7,059 nucleotides of DNA from Deltaproteobacteria bacterium (GTDB lineage: Bacteria; Desulfobacterota; JAENJC01): positions 1 to 7,059 of the forward strand of contig JAENJC010000065.1 of the NCBI GenBank assembly GCA_016844545.1, written 5' to 3'. Each line of letters begins with the position of its first letter. The first letter of the stretch is position 1. This document shows, in pieces, positions 5,613-7,059 of the stretch. The notes below the pieces were generated by a model, which had not been told where the DNA came from, searched no databases, and was given only the letters and a program-made list of their open reading frames with translations. A program made the position numbers and the translations under genes.

Positions 5613-5647
5613 GAATTGGTATAAATGACCGTTACTGAGATCCCTGC

Positions 5648-5664
5648 ATCTTTGCGAGCAAACT
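5648..5664 (-). repeat. Inverted partial repeat copy overlapping the polX stop
   Basis: AGTTTGCTCGCAAAGAT on the minus strand resembles the AGTTGCTTGCAAAGAT of copy B with one inserted base and one substitution. It is in the opposite orientation to copy B and supplies the last two bases of the polX TAG stop codon. Confidence 0.45.
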
Positions 5665-7059
5665 ACCTTTTCCTAAGTAACTTTAATACCTCACTCAGCG
5701 GCCTTGTATTCAGCACATCCTTCTTCTCAACCCATCCGCGCCTTGCCGTATTGACCCCAAACTTGATATTGTCCATATGGTGCTTCACATGTGTGTCGGT
5801 TGAGATAACAAGCATAACCCCCATATCCTTCGCCAGCTTGCAATGGATGTCGTTCAGATCAAGCCTGTCGGGGTAGGAGTTTACCTCCATAGCGACATTA
5901 TACTTTTTTGCTGTCTCAAAGAGCTTTTCCATATTCAGGGGATATGGCTCCCTCCCGGTCAGCAAGCGACTTGTAGGATGGGCAATGACATTCACCAAGC
6001 CTGTCTCCATGGCGGTGATTATTCTTTTCGTCATATCATCTTCAGTCATATTAAACTTGGAGTGAACAGCGGCAACCACTACATCCAGCTTTTTCAATGC
6101 TTTCTCATCAAGGTCTAAAGTCCCATCACCCCTGATATAGACCTCTGTTCCTTTAAGAATCATGAACCGAGAGCCGTAAGCCGTGAGCCGTTTGTTGAAC
6201 TTGTCAATCTCTTCTATCTGCTTCAGCAGCCTCTCCTCGTTAAGCCCGTGGGCGATTCCCACCGCCTTGGAGTGGTCTGTTATGGCAATATACTCGTAAC
6301 CCTTTTTAACGGCATAATCCACCAGCTCTTCTACGGTGTTCCCACCGTCGCTCTCCTTTGTGTGGACATGGAGGTCGCCTTTGATCTCCTCGACCTTGAT
6401 TAAGTCAGGCAATCTCCCCTTTTCAGCAGCCTCTATCTCCCCCCTGTTTTCCCGAAGCTCCGGCGGAATCCAGGGAAGCCCCACGGCCTTATAGACTTCC
6501 TCTTCAGTCTCTCCAGTGATCCATTTTTCGTCATTTTCCCTGAATACCCCATATTCGCTGATTTTGAGACCCATCCTTTTGGCCCTGTCGCGGATGGCGA
6601 CGTTATGGGCCTTTGAACCAGTGAAGTACTGGAGAGCTGCGCCGAACGCCTTCTTCTCCATAACCCTTACGTCCGTCTGCATGCCGTTCTTTAGCACAAC
6701 TGTTGTCTTTGTCTCCCCCCTTGCAACAACGCTCGCCACATCAGGAAATGCAACAAATCTCTCCATGACAGCGACCCCTTTCCTGCATGTTACGAGGATA
6801 TCCAGGTCTCCTATGGTATCCTTCCAGCGCCTGAGGCTTCCGGCAGGGACGACATCTATCACTCCAGGCATCTTTTTCAAATACTCCACAATCTGGTTGG
6901 CATAAGAAAGTCCGACAGCCAGTCCGAACCTACCTGCGCCTGCTTTAAGACTCTTTATCCCCTTGAGTATCTTCTCTTCAGACTTCTCGCCCATTCCGGG
7001 AAGGTCGCGGAGTTTACCTTCTTTGCCCGCCTTTTCAAGCTCTTCAACAGACCTTATCC
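5663..7059 (-). CDS. polX: DNA polymerase X with PHP domain (PolX), N-terminus beyond window edge
   Basis: Bacterial PolX is a family X DNA polymerase fused to a metal-dependent PHP nuclease, linked to base-excision repair. The visible 464 residues keep an open frame to the window edge; roughly 100-120 N-terminal residues are missing compared with about 570 for the family. Counting from the internal Met at 6994, the helix-hairpin-helix LPGMGEKSEEKIL spans its start, and the palm motif GSLRRWKDTIGDLDILV is at 52-68 (metal ligands Asp63 and Asp65, third Asp108). YFTGSKAHN is at 123-131. The PHP part has GDLHVH (206-211), ITDHS (238-242), GTEVYI, AVHSKF, IAHPT (337-341), EVNSY and ISTDTH (397-402). 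It ends RRGWVEKKDVLNT...LLRKR. The Met at 6994 is not the start, because conserved sequence continues upstream. A heptamer repeat lies within the PHP domain. Confidence 0.96.
   Translation of the reverse strand, partial: IRSVEELEKAGKEGKLRDLPGMGEKSEEKILKGIKSLKAGAGRFGLAVGLSYANQIVEYLKKMPGVIDVVPAGSLRRWKDTIGDLDILVTCRKGVAVMERFVAFPDVASVVARGETKTTVVLKNGMQTDVRVMEKKAFGAALQYFTGSKAHNVAIRDRAKRMGLKISEYGVFRENDEKWITGETEEEVYKAVGLPWIPPELRENRGEIEAAEKGRLPDLIKVEEIKGDLHVHTKESDGGNTVEELVDYAVKKGYEYIAITDHSKAVGIAHGLNEERLLKQIEEIDKFNKRLTAYGSRFMILKGTEVYIRGDGTLDLDEKALKKLDVVVAAVHSKFNMTEDDMTKRIITAMETGLVNVIAHPTSRLLTGREPYPLNMEKLFETAKKYNVAMEVNSYPDRLDLNDIHCKLAKDMGVMLVISTDTHVKHHMDNIKFGVNTARRGWVEKKDVLNTRPLSEVLKLLRKR
6164..6191 (-). 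repeat. Heptamer tandem repeat inside polX
   Basis: On the plus strand the units are GAACCGA, GAGCCGT, AAGCCGT and GAGCCGT; on the coding strand they read as ACGGCTC-type heptamers. The array encodes RLTAYGSRF (residues 269-277 from the Met at 6994), between the helix ending NK and the strand MILKGTEVYI of the PHP domain. Frame is kept across it. Confidence 0.8.

Larger units (their letters stand above)
5399..5626. repeat. Repeat-rich spacer bounded by 11-bp inverted repeats
   Basis: ATTTATACCAA at 5399-5409 and its exact reverse complement at 5616-5626 flank a 228-bp non-coding segment. Inside are two copies of a 59-bp palindromic repeat and a smaller hairpin. There is no transposase and no clear target-site duplication. 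It could be a degenerate miniature element or a cluster of palindromic intergenic units. This segment makes up most of the 283-base gap between polX and glgC. Confidence 0.6.

Noticed and set aside
5399..5626. Insertion sequence
   Set aside because: There is no transposase frame and no convincing target duplication. At 228 bp it could only be a non-autonomous element.
6992..6994. Internal Met of polX as the true start
   Set aside because: The same frame continues to the window edge with family-like sequence (EELEKAGKEGKLRDLPG) that completes the helix-hairpin-helix motif.

Overview
This window is almost entirely ordinary bacterial housekeeping DNA, with every gene on the minus strand. The families present (infC-rpmI-rplT-pheS translation operon, a tRNA with encoded CCA, bacterial GlgC, PHP-containing PolX), Shine-Dalgarno sites and sigma70-like promoters indicate a bacterium. 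Base composition looks mid-range. The four-cysteine PheS motif, tRNA-Val upstream of thrS and scattered short repeats would fit an uncultivated Nitrospirota/Desulfobacterota-like lineage. That taxonomic guess rests on impression only and is weak.

Layout in transcription order, from high to low coordinates. (1) The 3' part of polX (DNA polymerase X with a PHP nuclease domain) enters from the right edge and ends at 5663. (2) A repeat-rich spacer of about 280 bases holds two 59-bp palindromic repeats, 11-bp outer inverted repeats and an extended -10 promoter. (3) glgC (ADP-glucose pyrophosphorylase, glycogen synthesis) follows. (4) A near-consensus promoter lies at 4077-4105. (5) tRNA-Val(GAC) follows, then a 109-nt structured leader and the translation operon thrS-infC-rpmI-rplT-pheS, with the first bases of a probable pheT at the left edge.

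The operon makes a valine tRNA, two aminoacyl-tRNA synthetases, initiation factor IF3 and ribosomal proteins L35 and L20, so one promoter may drive a whole set of translation components. Coupling is tight. The infC Shine-Dalgarno lies in the last codons and stop of thrS, infC appears to use a rare AUC start, and pheS starts one base after the rplT stop.

I did not find a new multi-gene system. The points most worth a second look are an apparent in-frame loss of about 40 residues covering class II motif 2 in PheS, a ThrS without its N-terminal TGS domain, the infC AUC start, heptamer tandem repeats in a ribosomal-protein spacer and inside polX, and the palindromic repeat cluster that forms the glgC leader.
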